From an uncultured Armatimonadota bacterium (GTDB taxonomy: Bacteria; Armatimonadota; Armatimonadia; Armatimonadales; Armatimonadaceae): DNA of 53,724 nt. Location: contig CAIVZM010000071.1 in NCBI GenBank assembly GCA_903910385.1, forward strand, positions 1 through 53,724. The letters run 5' to 3'. How positions within the stretch are numbered: position 1 is the stretch's first letter; each line of letters opens with the position of its first letter. Both the position numbers and the translations under genes were made by a program. The notes below the pieces were generated by a model. It had not been told where the DNA came from and did not search any database. It saw nothing but the letters and a program-made list of their open reading frames with translations. Below, in pieces: positions 25,784 through 33,817 of this stretch.

Positions 25784-27673
25784 TCAGACGCGTCGGTGAT
25801 AGGCGAGCCATTCCAGCATCAGGACTACTAACCCGACCAGAACGACATAGGACCAGAAGTCGCTTCGCACGGACAGGGAGCTTTGCGTCCCGGTATCCTT
25901 TGCTTTCATCTCTTGTGTCGCATCTGTCACGGCGACGGCGGGTGCGAGAACCGGAGCGATATTGGATTCCACCGCCGAGAGAAGCGAAACCCCGAAGGAC
26001 GAATTCAACCCGCCGCCGTTGACGGAATAAATTCCGCTGGCGTCCGTTCGGGCATAAGCCGCTGGTTTGCCGGGTTCGGCGGGCAGGGTATCACGGCTTT
26101 TATCCGGGCGAGTTACCGTCAGAATCCCGCCGCTGACTGGAGCAAAAGTCGCAAGGTCGCCGGGACGAAGAACGCCGCCGGAATCGCCGGGTCTTGCGGT
26201 CAACCATTGCAGACTGTTAGCGAGAAAGATCGGAAAAGCGACGCGCAACGGCATATCGGACTCCAGTGTGGCGAAGCCCGCATAGATAGATCGGTTCGCG
26301 CCGCGCTCGCCCGCAACAATCAGGGGACCGGCGTCCGTTTCCGCCAGCGTTTGCGCCCACGGCGCAGGAGTCACCATACGGGCGCGTAGCAGACGGACAT
26401 TCGCCAGATCGACATACCGCATCAGGGGATGCGTTCGGTTCCAGTCCAGAATCTGAGGCTGCTCTGCATCGGGCGCATTGATCGGGGATACTGGCGCAAG
26501 CGATCCTGCTGTTTTCGGTCCCCAGAACAGGTAACGCCCCGGCGGTAAGTCGGCGGGCGGCGCGATGTCATCAAAGACGGTCAGGTCGTGGTTAGCGGAG
26601 TCCTCGATACGGTACGCTCCCGGCGTCACTTTATCGACAATGACCCGTGTGTCGGCGTTCAAGCCTCGTTCCAGAAAGGGGTTCCCCGCAGTCACCAGCA
26701 ACGCCTTGATTTCCCGGCGGGGTGCGAGTGAGACATACGCGAAGTTGTCTGTCTTGAGATCGTCTTCCATATCGATTCGCGCAGTCAGAATGCCCCCTGC
26801 ATCTGAATTCAAACGGTCAAAAATTTCGGAGCGTGATTCGCCGGATCGGAGGGTGATTTCGTGCGCATCGAGTAATTTGCCGCCCAGAGTCAGTTCCAGC
26901 GGGAAGGTAATGGGCTTATTGTCGAAGTTCTGGACAGTAATAAACGCTTGCCGACCGGATGCGCCGGAACCCCCGGTGTAATCGTCGCGGACATCGCAAG
27001 CGGTGATCGCCACATTCACCGACCGTTTGCCGACGATCAGAAAATTGAGGTGCGGTCCTCCCAGCGCAATCTCATCCAATCGCCCGAAGGCTCCATCGGT
27101 CAGTACCGTAACCTGTGCGTCCGCCCGGGACGCTACCAGAGACGCCCCGAACAGCAGGGCTTCGCGCATGTCGGGCGTCACATCTCCGGGGCGAATCCGA
27201 TCCAGCGCGGCGAGTAGTTTCGCCCGATCCGAGGTTAGTGGGGTAAGTGAGATAGGCTTTTCTCGCGCCAGAACGAGCGTGACCGCGTCTGCGGCAGGCT
27301 TTCGCTCGATCAATAGTCGCGCCTGTCGTATCGCCTCGGCGAATCGTCCGCCGGGAACATCGGTCGCTTTCATTGAAGCGGAACCATCAAGAATCAGCGC
27401 AGTCGCCTGCCCGCCCAGACGGTTGGTCCAGAGAAACGGTCGCGCCACCGCCAGAACCAGAAGGAGTGCGATCAACAATTGTAGGAAAAGCGAGAGATGT
27501 CGTCGCAGTTTTTGAAATGGGGCGTTCGCCTGCGTTTCTTTCAGCGCCATCTGCCAGAGCATGACCGACGGCGCGACAATATCGCGCCGTCGGGGACGTA
27601 GCAGGTACAGAAAGACAATCGCTCCCGCAAGAGGAATCAGCCACAGTAGGGCGAAGGGAGCGAGAAATCCCAC
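25784..27673 (-). CDS. BatA-like membrane protein with von Willebrand factor A domain
   Basis: A 629-residue inner-membrane protein. The N-terminus has two helices (about 5-25 and 60-80), the double-anchor domain found in BatA-like proteins, followed by a vWA domain with MIDAS Asp96-x-Ser98-x-Ser100 in DGSASM and a second acidic residue in VLTDGAFG. A beta-rich region follows, and one helix closes the C-terminus (about 605-625). Bat proteins act with MoxR ATPases, but no MoxR gene is in the window. It is the last gene of a four-gene minus-strand operon (28682 down to 25784), with 5 bases separating it from the gene before. Confidence 0.9.
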   Translation of the reverse strand: MGFLAPFALLWLIPLAGAIVFLYLLRPRRRDIVAPSVMLWQMALKETQANAPFQKLRRHLSLFLQLLIALLLVLAVARPFLWTNRLGGQATALILDGSASMKATDVPGGRFAEAIRQARLLIERKPAADAVTLVLAREKPISLTPLTSDRAKLLAALDRIRPGDVTPDMREALLFGASLVASRADAQVTVLTDGAFGRLDEIALGGPHLNFLIVGKRSVNVAITACDVRDDYTGGSGASGRQAFITVQNFDNKPITFPLELTLGGKLLDAHEITLRSGESRSEIFDRLNSDAGGILTARIDMEDDLKTDNFAYVSLAPRREIKALLVTAGNPFLERGLNADTRVIVDKVTPGAYRIEDSANHDLTVFDDIAPPADLPPGRYLFWGPKTAGSLAPVSPINAPDAEQPQILDWNRTHPLMRYVDLANVRLLRARMVTPAPWAQTLAETDAGPLIVAGERGANRSIYAGFATLESDMPLRVAFPIFLANSLQWLTARPGDSGGVLRPGDLATFAPVSGGILTVTRPDKSRDTLPAEPGKPAAYARTDASGIYSVNGGGLNSSFGVSLLSAVESNIAPVLAPAVAVTDATQEMKAKDTGTQSSLSVRSDFWSYVVLVGLVVLMLEWLAYHRRV

Positions 27674-27678
27674 GATAG

Positions 27679-28104
27679 CTACTCTATCTCCACCTGATCA
27701 TCGCCATCGTGCGGGCGAGGCAGTATGTTCAGGTAAATCCGCCGTTGATGTTCACCATCCAGAAACAGGTCCAGATAATGCGGGCCGTACCGCTCGAATG
27801 TCAATTCAAATAGGGTAGGGTCCAGAGGCGCGGTCATACGGGGGAAGTTTTCCGGAATCGTAAAATTGATAGGAATTTCTTTGAGCGTCTTGTCCGCGTG
27901 GTCAGTCAGGCGGAATCCTAATCCATGCCGTCTCCCTCGATCGTCGGCGCTTAACTGGACTTCGATGAAGAGGGTCATCCGTTCCAGAATCACCGGGAGT
28001 TCATCGAAATAAAGGTCTTCCCGTAGTCCGATCAGGTCGACTCGTCCCTCTTCGTGGGCGCTGTCCCGAATTTCGTCCACCACCAGGGCGGTCACAATCT
28101 GCAT
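27679..28104 (-). CDS. Small conserved protein, DUF6941-like
   Basis: A 141-residue protein whose pattern (an initial MQIVTALVVDEIRDS, then VDLIGLREDLYFDELP, a beta-rich middle, and a closing YLNIL strand) resembles the DUF6941 family. Family function is unknown. It has no signal peptide and no membrane segment. It lies 5 bases upstream of the vWA gene and 6 bases downstream of a small membrane-protein gene, so it is cotranscribed with both. Family assignment is from memory of the pattern and should be treated as moderate. Confidence 0.75.
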   Translation of the reverse strand: MQIVTALVVDEIRDSAHEEGRVDLIGLREDLYFDELPVILERMTLFIEVQLSADDRGRRHGLGFRLTDHADKTLKEIPINFTIPENFPRMTAPLDPTLFELTFERYGPHYLDLFLDGEHQRRIYLNILPRPHDGDDQVEIE

Positions 28105-28110
28105 CTGTCG

Positions 28111-28374
28111 TTACGCCTTCCGTTCCGCTGCCACGCGCCGCCGCCATGTCCGATAAAGTTTGACTCCCTGAAAAATGGTAAACGCCAGGTAAATCATGCC
28201 AAACGCCGCAACCAGCCACCATGGACTCTGAGGAGCGCGGGAGGCCACATAAATCAATCCGCCAAATGTTATCACCCCGACGATATGGCGAGCGACAAAG
28301 AAGAAAAACAACGTCCGAGCGAACCGTGCGCTCATGGGAGTGTTTCGGAGTTTCGCGGAGGGAGGCGAAATCAT
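28111..28374 (-). CDS. Small two-helix membrane protein
   Basis: An 87-residue protein with hydrophobic stretches at about 20-45 and 53-70 and a strongly basic end (RTWRRRVAAERKA). I do not recognise a family. Its start overlaps the stop of the preceding gene by 4 bases (ATGA type), a sign of translational coupling. It is the second gene of the four-gene operon with the vWA protein. A start 13 codons downstream (MSARFARTL) is possible. Confidence 0.75.
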   Translation of the reverse strand: MISPPSAKLRNTPMSARFARTLFFFFVARHIVGVITFGGLIYVASRAPQSPWWLVAAFGMIYLAFTIFQGVKLYRTWRRRVAAERKA

Positions 28375-28682
28375 AGGGCGTTTTCCTCAACCATGGGTAA
28401 TTCAACGTCCTGCGATTCCGCCGCCAGCGCCTCTTTTTTCGCAATACGTTCGTCGCGTAATTTGCGCCAAATGCGCATCGTTCCAAATTGAAGAATGAGG
28501 GCAGCCACCCCGAAGACGATTCCTTCTGTCCATCGTTGTAAAACCAGATTGACGAAGCCAACAAAAAATACGGCGACTGATGCCCCGAAAAGTCCCAACA
28601 GTCGAAACAGATCGGCTGGCTCCGTCAGAGGTCTTTGCGGTGCTTTACCTGCGTTTTCCGGTCGTTCTTCGTTGTCAAGCAT
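28371..28682 (-). CDS. Small two-helix membrane protein
   Basis: A 103-residue protein: charged N-terminus of about 25 residues, hydrophobic segments near 30-50 and 55-72, then a charged, helical C-terminus (WRKLRDERIAKKEALAAESQ). No family recognised. It is the first gene of the operon leading to the BatA-like protein and overlaps the next gene by 4 bases. The organisation resembles that of its neighbour, so the two may pair in the membrane; that is inference. Confidence 0.75.
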   Translation of the reverse strand: MLDNEERPENAGKAPQRPLTEPADLFRLLGLFGASVAVFFVGFVNLVLQRWTEGIVFGVAALILQFGTMRIWRKLRDERIAKKEALAAESQDVELPMVEENAL

Positions 28683-28754
28683 AAAGGTATTTTACCGCTC
28701 TTATCTCTGAAGTGACGGATTGACAGTGATTTATGCCCGGATTACAATGAATAC

Positions 28755-28898
28755 ATGTCAGAATTGGAATCGCAAATTACCCGAATCGGCGAACCGTAAG
28801 ATATCGCCCGACTGGTCACTTTTCTGGCATCGCCCGAATCGTGCCTTCTGCACGGAGCCTTGATCGACGCCGACGGCGGGCGCACTAAGACGATTTGA
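28755..28898 (+). pseudogene. C-terminal remnant of a short-chain dehydrogenase
   Basis: In one frame from ATG 28755 to TGA 28896-28898 the translation reads ITRIGEP-stop-DIARLVTFLASPES followed by GALIDADGGRTKTI. This is the canonical end of an SDR (R-x-G-E-P-x-D-I-A...FLAS...DGG). TAA at 28797-28799 replaces the residue normally E or E-like between P and D. The first 200 or so residues of the enzyme are missing. It is thus a truncated and interrupted gene, unrelated at the codon level to the intact SDR at 204, whose ending differs (SFSTGAVYDISGG). Confidence 0.8.
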
Positions 28899-28983
28899 CG
28901 GAGATCTTTATGATGAAAATTGACCTTGCGCCGTCGTTGGTCGCTTATTTTCTTATAATAGAAGCGTTAATGCGATCCATCTC

Positions 28984-29304
28984 ATGTCAGACGGAACGCT
29001 TCTGCCCACATATTTTCTGATCGAAGGCCCTTTGCCGCCAGTGGTCGTCGCCTCTCTGACAACGGGGAAACCGATGTTGCCGCCTAACGTCCATCTGACC
29101 CGGCATTTTCTGGAGCGTATGGCGGAACGCGGCGTTTCTGAGGAACAGGTCGTCGACATACTCCGAACTGGGAAGCGATTTTACGATCCCCGATATGGCG
29201 AATCGGTCTGGTGGAAGAACGGAATCTATATTCCCGTCGCGAACGATGGCGCGTTGAAAACCATTGTCCGTGGACCGATCAACAGAAAGTGGCGTCCGTT
29301 CTGA
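28984..29304 (+). CDS. DUF4258 domain protein
   Basis: A 106-residue protein. Residues about 37-104 match DUF4258: LTRHFLERMAERGVSEEQVVDIL, then a strand pair around FYDPRYGESVWW and a final KTIVRG. The domain is small and RelE/ParE-like in size and has been linked with toxin-type proteins, but no antitoxin-like partner lies next to it. The N-terminal 36 residues are hydrophobic and not conserved; the true start could be later. A TATAAT lies at 28954-28959 just upstream but without a well-spaced -35. Confidence 0.75.
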   Translation: MSDGTLLPTYFLIEGPLPPVVVASLTTGKPMLPPNVHLTRHFLERMAERGVSEEQVVDILRTGKRFYDPRYGESVWWKNGIYIPVANDGALKTIVRGPINRKWRPF

Positions 29305-29351
29305 GAAATTCCGTGAATTCCGGTAACGAAGTGCATCAGACGACTGGGCGC

Positions 29352-29380
29352 TTGACAGGGGGCGACGGCGCTTGTAGCAT
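29352..29380 (+). promoter_or_regulatory. Sigma-70 type promoter of the TPP riboswitch transcript
   Basis: TTGACA (29352-29357) and TAGCAT (29375-29380) are separated by exactly 17 bases. Transcription would begin near 29387, about 13 bases before the riboswitch P1 stem. Confidence 0.75.
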
Positions 29381-29399
29381 AGAAAAATCAAAATTTATC

Positions 29400-29511
29400 G
29401 CGTCTGCTGGGGGGGCCGTGAGCGGGAGAAATCCTGTCAGTGCGGCTGAGAAGGCTTAGGGCCGACCCCGGGAACCTGATCCGGTTCGTACCGGCGTAGG
29501 GAAGCGGACGC
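29400..29511 (+). promoter_or_regulatory. TPP riboswitch (THI element)
   Basis: This is a thiamine pyrophosphate aptamer. The P1 stem is GCGTCTGC (29400-29407) with GCGGACGC (29504-29511). Inside are the conserved CTGAGA (29446-29451), ACCC (29465-29468), and the GAACCTGATC...GG...TACCGGCGTAGGGAAG block (29472-29504). A second copy of the P1 left arm, GCGTCT, occurs at 29528-29533 and could capture the P1 right arm in the unliganded state. An intrinsic terminator follows at 29563-29592. The first gene downstream is a pseudopilin, then thiamine pyrophosphokinase. Confidence 0.95.
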
Positions 29512-29562
29512 CTCAGGGAAACGCTTCGCGTCTCAATACGTCGGGGCTTTCCTGATGGCGAC

Positions 29563-29592
29563 GCCTTCTTCACGTTGGAGAGGGCTTTTTTT
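29563..29592 (+). terminator. Intrinsic terminator of the TPP riboswitch expression platform
   Basis: GCCTTCTTC (29563-29571) pairs over 9 bp (two G-U pairs) with GGAGAGGGC (29577-29585) around ACGTT, and seven T follow (29586-29592). It stands between the aptamer and the first gene, the usual place for termination control in response to TPP. Confidence 0.85.
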
Positions 29593-29671
29593 ATTGCCCG
29601 ATCCAATGATGGCGAAGGTGCGGCTCCCTGTTCCGTTTTCCGTAACTGCGGGCGCACGGAAAGACTCTGTC

Positions 29672-30478
29672 ATGAAGGAAAATAGCGCATTTTCGTCACG
29701 TCATCGCCATGCGTTTACGTTAATCGAACTGCTCGTCGTCATAGCGATAATCGCCATACTCGCCGCCATCCTGTTTCCTGTTTTCGCTCAGGCGCGGGAA
29801 AAGGCGCGTGAGGTCACCTGCCTTTCTAATATGCGGCAAATCGGTCTGGCGGTTCGAATGTATGTGCAGGACTCCGATGAAATCTGGCCCATTTTTTATG
29901 CCTATAACACCCAGCCACCGGCTGACATAGCCGACCATAAAGGCGTCGAGGTGTTACTGATGCCGTATGTCAAGCAAAAGGATGCCTTCCGTTGCCCCGA
30001 CGATTTCGGCGGGCCAATTCCCGCCAACACGGAAAGCGGCGTCGACTACGGCGGTTGTAAGGATATTCCCGGTAAAGCGGGTTCCTACCGTGATTGTTAT
30101 GGCTCTTCCTACCGCTTCACTCGCGGCGCGTTCAGCACGATTGAGAACGAATCGCGCCAGAATAATGTTCTGTGTAATGCAGACAATCCTTATTGCCCAC
30201 CGAGCGGCCCGGTGGGGGACAGCGCCTTTGAACGCCCCTCGGAAACACGGATTTTACGGGACGAAATGTTGCCCTGGTTCGGGGGCGATGCTGATAGCAA
30301 CGGCGCGAAGTACGGGTACTATCCCGATTACTATCGGCAGTGGCATCCCCGTGGCGGAAGCTTCGTTTTTGCGGACGGTCATGCGAAATTTGTCACCTCT
30401 GTGACGACGTTTGATACGATGTTTGTCACGCCAGACGGTCAGAAGACGTTCGCGAACTCTGGATGGGCATACGACTGA
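29672..30478 (+). CDS. Type IV pilin-like (prepilin-type, HX9DG motif) protein
   Basis: A 268-residue pseudopilin. A class III signal is clear: a basic leader (SSRHRHA) cut before Phe15, with Glu at position +5 (FTLIE), then a hydrophobic helix ending [10 protein letters not shown]. The C-terminus has the H-x9-D-G motif ([14 protein letters not shown]). Members are probably processed by prepilin peptidase and anchored or assembled on the envelope; their role is unknown. Start chosen at ATG 29672; the frame is open upstream to 29555 but that overlaps the terminator. It is the first gene behind the TPP riboswitch, with thiamine pyrophosphokinase following on the same strand. Confidence 0.92.
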   Translation: MKENSAFSSRHRHAFTLIELLVVIAIIAILAAILFPVFAQAREKAREVTCLSNMRQIGLAVRMYVQDSDEIWPIFYAYNTQPPADIADHKGVEVLLMPYVKQKDAFRCPDDFGGPIPANTESGVDYGGCKDIPGKAGSYRDCYGSSYRFTRGAFSTIENESRQNNVLCNADNPYCPPSGPVGDSAFERPSETRILRDEMLPWFGGDADSNGAKYGYYPDYYRQWHPRGGSFVFADGHAKFVTSVTTFDTMFVTPDGQKTFANSGWAYD

Positions 30479-30543
30479 CGGAGTTTGCAGGAGAGCGATT
30501 GACCAAATCAATCACGCGAAATCCTGCTCGGGAAGACAGATTT

Positions 30544-31257
30544 ATGAGAATAGTCATGGCACTGAACGGCGTTCTGTCCGAGAGCGTCGCACCATCGATG
30601 CGCGAATCGGCGGCTTCCTCGGAGGTCGTTATCGGCGTCGATGGCGGCTCCCGTCATTTTATCCAGTGGGGCATCGACCCGACGATAGTCACCGGTGACT
30701 TCGATTCTCTGACCCCGCAGGAACTGTCCGATTTTGCGAATCGGGGAATCCGGATAATACCGACGCCGGATCAGGACTATACCGATTTCGATAAGGCGCT
30801 GCAGTTTGTCGAGCAGGAGTATCCGGGGGCGAGTGTACGGGTCTTTGCCGCGACGGGGGGACGGTTAGACCATGTCTATTCCGTTCTTTCCGTGCTGGTC
30901 AAACATGGGCGTCATCTCGATATCCGTCTGATCGATGAGACCGGGGAAACCTGGCTCTGTCACGCAAAGGAAACGCTGACAGGGGAAGATTTGCCGGGGA
31001 GAACCCTTTCGCTGATGGCGCTGGGGCAGGTGTCGGGGATTACTACAACCGGATTGCGATGGCCTCTGACAAATGAGTTTCTTGCGCCCGGCGTGCGGGA
31101 TGGAACGCTCAACGAGGTTGCACACGATGCCGTGACAATTCAGGTAGAACAGGGCGATCTGCTACTTCTTCTCCACCACCGGGAATTCAGCGATGCTATC
31201 TGGAAGGCGAAGTCTCACCAAACGAAAGACGATACGCTTCAGCGATCGCTTTATTGA
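30544..31257 (+). CDS. thiN: Thiamine pyrophosphokinase
   Basis: A 237-residue enzyme making thiamine pyrophosphate from thiamine and ATP in the cytosol. Motifs: VDGGSRHF (32-39), GDFDS (51-55), DQDYTDFDKAL (76-86) and ATGGRLDH (103-110), then a C-terminal beta-sandwich. The ATG at 30544 gives the family start MRIVMALNG. A TTG at 30499 with GCAGGAGAG just before it would add 15 residues and is a fair alternative. The gap to the pseudopilin is about 65 bases or less with no terminator seen, so both genes should lie on the riboswitch-controlled transcript, giving feedback by the product. Confidence 0.94.
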   Translation: MRIVMALNGVLSESVAPSMRESAASSEVVIGVDGGSRHFIQWGIDPTIVTGDFDSLTPQELSDFANRGIRIIPTPDQDYTDFDKALQFVEQEYPGASVRVFAATGGRLDHVYSVLSVLVKHGRHLDIRLIDETGETWLCHAKETLTGEDLPGRTLSLMALGQVSGITTTGLRWPLTNEFLAPGVRDGTLNEVAHDAVTIQVEQGDLLLLLHHREFSDAIWKAKSHQTKDDTLQRSLY

Positions 31258-31422
31258 CAAGGCAATGTCAATTTCGTAATATAAACCAACCTTATAGATG
31301 TTATTGAGGCAATGACACGAACAGGATATCCGCAAAACTCGGCAAGCCTTTCACTGAACCTGATTTGCTCGATTTCCGAAAAGCGCCATACTATTCCCGG
31401 GCAAAGATTTAAAGTATAAGAT

Positions 31423-32304
31423 ATGGATGGTTTAACGATACAGACGATGTCCTCCGATGATGTGCAGGAGCTTGTTTTATGGGCAGCGAATGAAGGATGG
31501 AACCCCGGAGTTCATGACGCTCGAACCTTTTATCAGGTCGATCCGGAAGGGTTTATTGCCGCTAAAGTGGATGGACGACTTGTCGGCGGCGGCGCTATTA
31601 TCCGGCATAATGACTCTTTTGGATTCATGGGGCTTTTCCTTGTGGCGCCAGAGTTTCGTGGCAAGGGTATTGGCAGGGAACTCTGGTTTACGCGTCGCAA
31701 CCGGCTCCTGAACCGTATGTCTCCCGGCGCGTCTATCGGTATGGATGCGGTCGACACGATGCAGGATTTCTATAGCGCGGGCGGATTCCGACCGGATTAC
31801 CGGGTTTCGCGCTTTCAATGGAAATCGAAGCGAACAGGAGCGGACAGGGACGGTAGTTTTGAGATGCCATCAAATATCGTGAACGTTTCCGCTGTATCCA
31901 GAGAGTCTCTGGGGACGCTCGATCATCAATGCTTTCCGGGATTGCGGAACGCCTACTTGAATGCCTGGCTCGACCAACCGGATATCCATAGTCTTGCCTG
32001 TGTCAGTGATACCGGAGCGGTACGTGGCTACGGTGTGATGCGTCCCGCTCATAACGGATGGAAAATCGGTCCGCTTTTTGCGGAAGAAGATTCTGTAGCA
32101 AACGCTCTGCTGGATGTCTTTCTTGCTCATGCAGGCGAGGAAATGGTCTTTATTGATGTTCCTCAGGCAAATCAACGCGGCGTTCAGATGTATCTTGACC
32201 GTGGCATGAACAGTATTTTTGAATGTACGAGGATGTATTATGGAGCAAGACCGGCTATCGATCTTTCCCGTATTTACGGCGTCACTACTCTTGAACTGGG
32301 TTGA
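31423..32304 (+). CDS. GNAT family N-acetyltransferase (two-domain)
   Basis: A 293-residue protein. The N-terminal GNAT domain (1-about 140) has the acetyl-CoA loop R/Q-x-x-G-x-G/A in FRGKGIGRELW, preceded by the MGLFLVAPEF strand. The C-terminal half (about 155-285) resembles the second acetyltransferase-like domain found with YitH-type proteins, including RGYGVMRPAHNGWKIGPL. It acts in the cytosol on an unknown amine. The stop overlaps the possible upstream start of the next hydrolase frame, so they may be cotranscribed. Confidence 0.88.
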   Translation: MDGLTIQTMSSDDVQELVLWAANEGWNPGVHDARTFYQVDPEGFIAAKVDGRLVGGGAIIRHNDSFGFMGLFLVAPEFRGKGIGRELWFTRRNRLLNRMSPGASIGMDAVDTMQDFYSAGGFRPDYRVSRFQWKSKRTGADRDGSFEMPSNIVNVSAVSRESLGTLDHQCFPGLRNAYLNAWLDQPDIHSLACVSDTGAVRGYGVMRPAHNGWKIGPLFAEEDSVANALLDVFLAHAGEEMVFIDVPQANQRGVQMYLDRGMNSIFECTRMYYGARPAIDLSRIYGVTTLELG

Positions 32305-32345
32305 CGCTGTCTCGTTGGTTTCGTATTATCGTTGTGAGGCAATAT

Positions 32346-33320
32346 ATGCTTAATCCGCTATGCCGATGGCGTCCGTTATCGTGCTTCGCTCTGGCGGGTA
32401 TAGCGATTGCAGGAAATATCATGTCTGAACTACCATCCTACGGGATTGACCTGACGCAAAGCGCAAACTCGTCCCTGATCGCCCTTTCTGACCCGATTCC
32501 CCTGTGGAGCGGAACCGCGCCGGACGAAAAAGGCGATATCGGCGCGGAGCATGACACGACTCCGGAAGACCCGAAAATAAAGCCGGAAGACCGAATAATC
32601 CGGCTCGGGAATGTCACGCGCCCAACGATTACCATTTATCGTCCGGCAAAAGAAAAGGATACCGGTGCGACGGTCGTGGTCTGTCCCGGCGGCGGCTACT
32701 ATATCCTCGCCATGGATCTGGAAGGTACGGAAATCTGTCGGTGGCTCAACTCCCTCGGCGTTACGGCGATTTTGCTCAAATATCGGGTTCCCGCACGCAA
32801 TGGGCGCGAACGTTATGCGGCGGCGTTACAGGATGCGCAGCGGGCAGTAGGAATCGTGCGCCATCGCGCCAGAGAATGGGGCATTGACCCGAAGCGGATC
32901 GGTGTCCTCGGTTTTTCCGCCGGGGGGCATCTGTGCGCCGCCCTGAGCGCAAATTCGGATCGTAGGACATACCCGATAGCGGATGACGCTGACCGCGAAA
33001 GCTGTCGCCCGGATTTCACCCTGCTGATCTATCCCGCCTACCTGAATCAGGATAAAAATCCATCGCTTGTCGCGCCCGAGGTCTCTGTAACAGCAAATAC
33101 CCCTCCCACTTTTCTGTTACAAACCGAAGATGACGATCTGGTAACCGGGACGCTCGGTTACTCTATGGCGTTGAAAAGAGTGGGCGTTCCTCTGGAGATG
33201 CACATATTCTCGCGGGGAGGGCATGGCTACGGTCTCCGTCCCTCCGCTAACCCGGTCTCCGACTGGCCGCGACTGGCGGGAATCTGGATGAAATCATCGG
33301 GTTTCCTGAATAAACCCTGA
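32346..33320 (+). CDS. Exported alpha/beta hydrolase (esterase, BD-FAE-like)
   Basis: A 324-residue esterase/lipase-like protein. The N-terminus MLNPLCRWRPLSCFALAGIAIAG resembles a signal peptide, suggesting export. The oxyanion region is VVVCPGGGYYILA, the nucleophile elbow GFSAGGH holds the catalytic Ser, the acid is in QTEDDDLV, and the His is in GGHGYG. This arrangement is typical of carbohydrate esterases such as acetylxylan or feruloyl esterases and of pesticide-type endo-1,4-beta-xylanase-like misannotations. It starts just downstream of the GNAT gene. A TTG start at 32301 is possible but adds nothing conserved. Confidence 0.88.
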   Translation: MLNPLCRWRPLSCFALAGIAIAGNIMSELPSYGIDLTQSANSSLIALSDPIPLWSGTAPDEKGDIGAEHDTTPEDPKIKPEDRIIRLGNVTRPTITIYRPAKEKDTGATVVVCPGGGYYILAMDLEGTEICRWLNSLGVTAILLKYRVPARNGRERYAAALQDAQRAVGIVRHRAREWGIDPKRIGVLGFSAGGHLCAALSANSDRRTYPIADDADRESCRPDFTLLIYPAYLNQDKNPSLVAPEVSVTANTPPTFLLQTEDDDLVTGTLGYSMALKRVGVPLEMHIFSRGGHGYGLRPSANPVSDWPRLAGIWMKSSGFLNKP

Positions 33321-33521
33321 ATAAACTTTGAATAAACCCTGATCAACCCCTTCGGTGCGTTGCTCTATACGCTTCGACGCTTCGATGATTGCAACGTCGC
33401 GTGTTGGGGGAGAGCAACCAAACGTACCGTCTCCGTCGCTATCCGGACGTTAGCCTGATATTGGAGTTTTTATTGTGAATTCGGGCATTCTCAGGTTCCG
33501 AGGGGGTGTCAATAAGTCGTA

Positions 33522-33550
33522 TTGCGCGGGAAAGAGCGCCGCGATATAAT
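33522..33550 (+). promoter_or_regulatory. Promoter of the nusA operon
   Basis: TTGCGC (33522-33527) and a perfect TATAAT (33545-33550) with a 17-base spacer, followed by an untranslated leader of roughly 260 bases before nusA. Confidence 0.75.
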
Positions 33551-33630
33551 GCGATGCTGGCGAAAACTGCAACGTTAAAGGAAATTTCTTCACGTTGCCC
33601 CAATCCAACATACTCGGATGGAATAATGTG

Positions 33631-33652
33631 AGAGTGGGTTGCGGCCCGCTCT
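33631..33652 (+). terminator. rimP-leader-type stem-loop in the nusA leader
   Basis: AGAGTGGG (33631-33638) pairs with CCCGCTCT (33645-33652) around TTGCGG, then TTTACTTGTTTTT. Hairpins of the form GAGTGGG...CCCACTCTTT are a familiar feature just before rimP in many bacteria. The following T-rich stretch would let it act as a terminator or attenuator. Confidence 0.65.
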
Positions 33653-33817
33653 TTACTTGTTTTTAATTATCGAGTGTCAGTGTTTACGCCATAATAATTA
33701 TATAGAGAAAGATAACTTCATACCGGGCGGTGGATGCGGACTGGATGGCTTCACTCCGGTTCGCCTACGCCTTCGCTGCGAAGCGAACGCGGTAAGGGTA
33801 GAAAGAGGCGAGCAAAT

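Larger units (their letters stand above)
33321..33817 (+). other. Leader region before nusA, no gene seen
   Basis: About 500 bases hold no credible gene. It contains a promoter (33522-33550), a stem-loop of the kind found before rimP (33631-33652), and a smaller hairpin TTCGCT/AGCGAA (33772-33787) just before the nusA ribosome binding site. rimP, the usual first gene of this operon, is absent. Confidence 0.8.

Noticed and set aside
25784-28682. vWA operon as a partner of the kinase at the right end
   Set aside because: They are 24 kb apart; no PP2C or MoxR gene accompanies either within the window.
28920-28959. TTGACC and TATAAT before the DUF4258 gene as a promoter
   Set aside because: The spacing is 28 bases, too long; other -35 candidates are 11 or 22 bases away.
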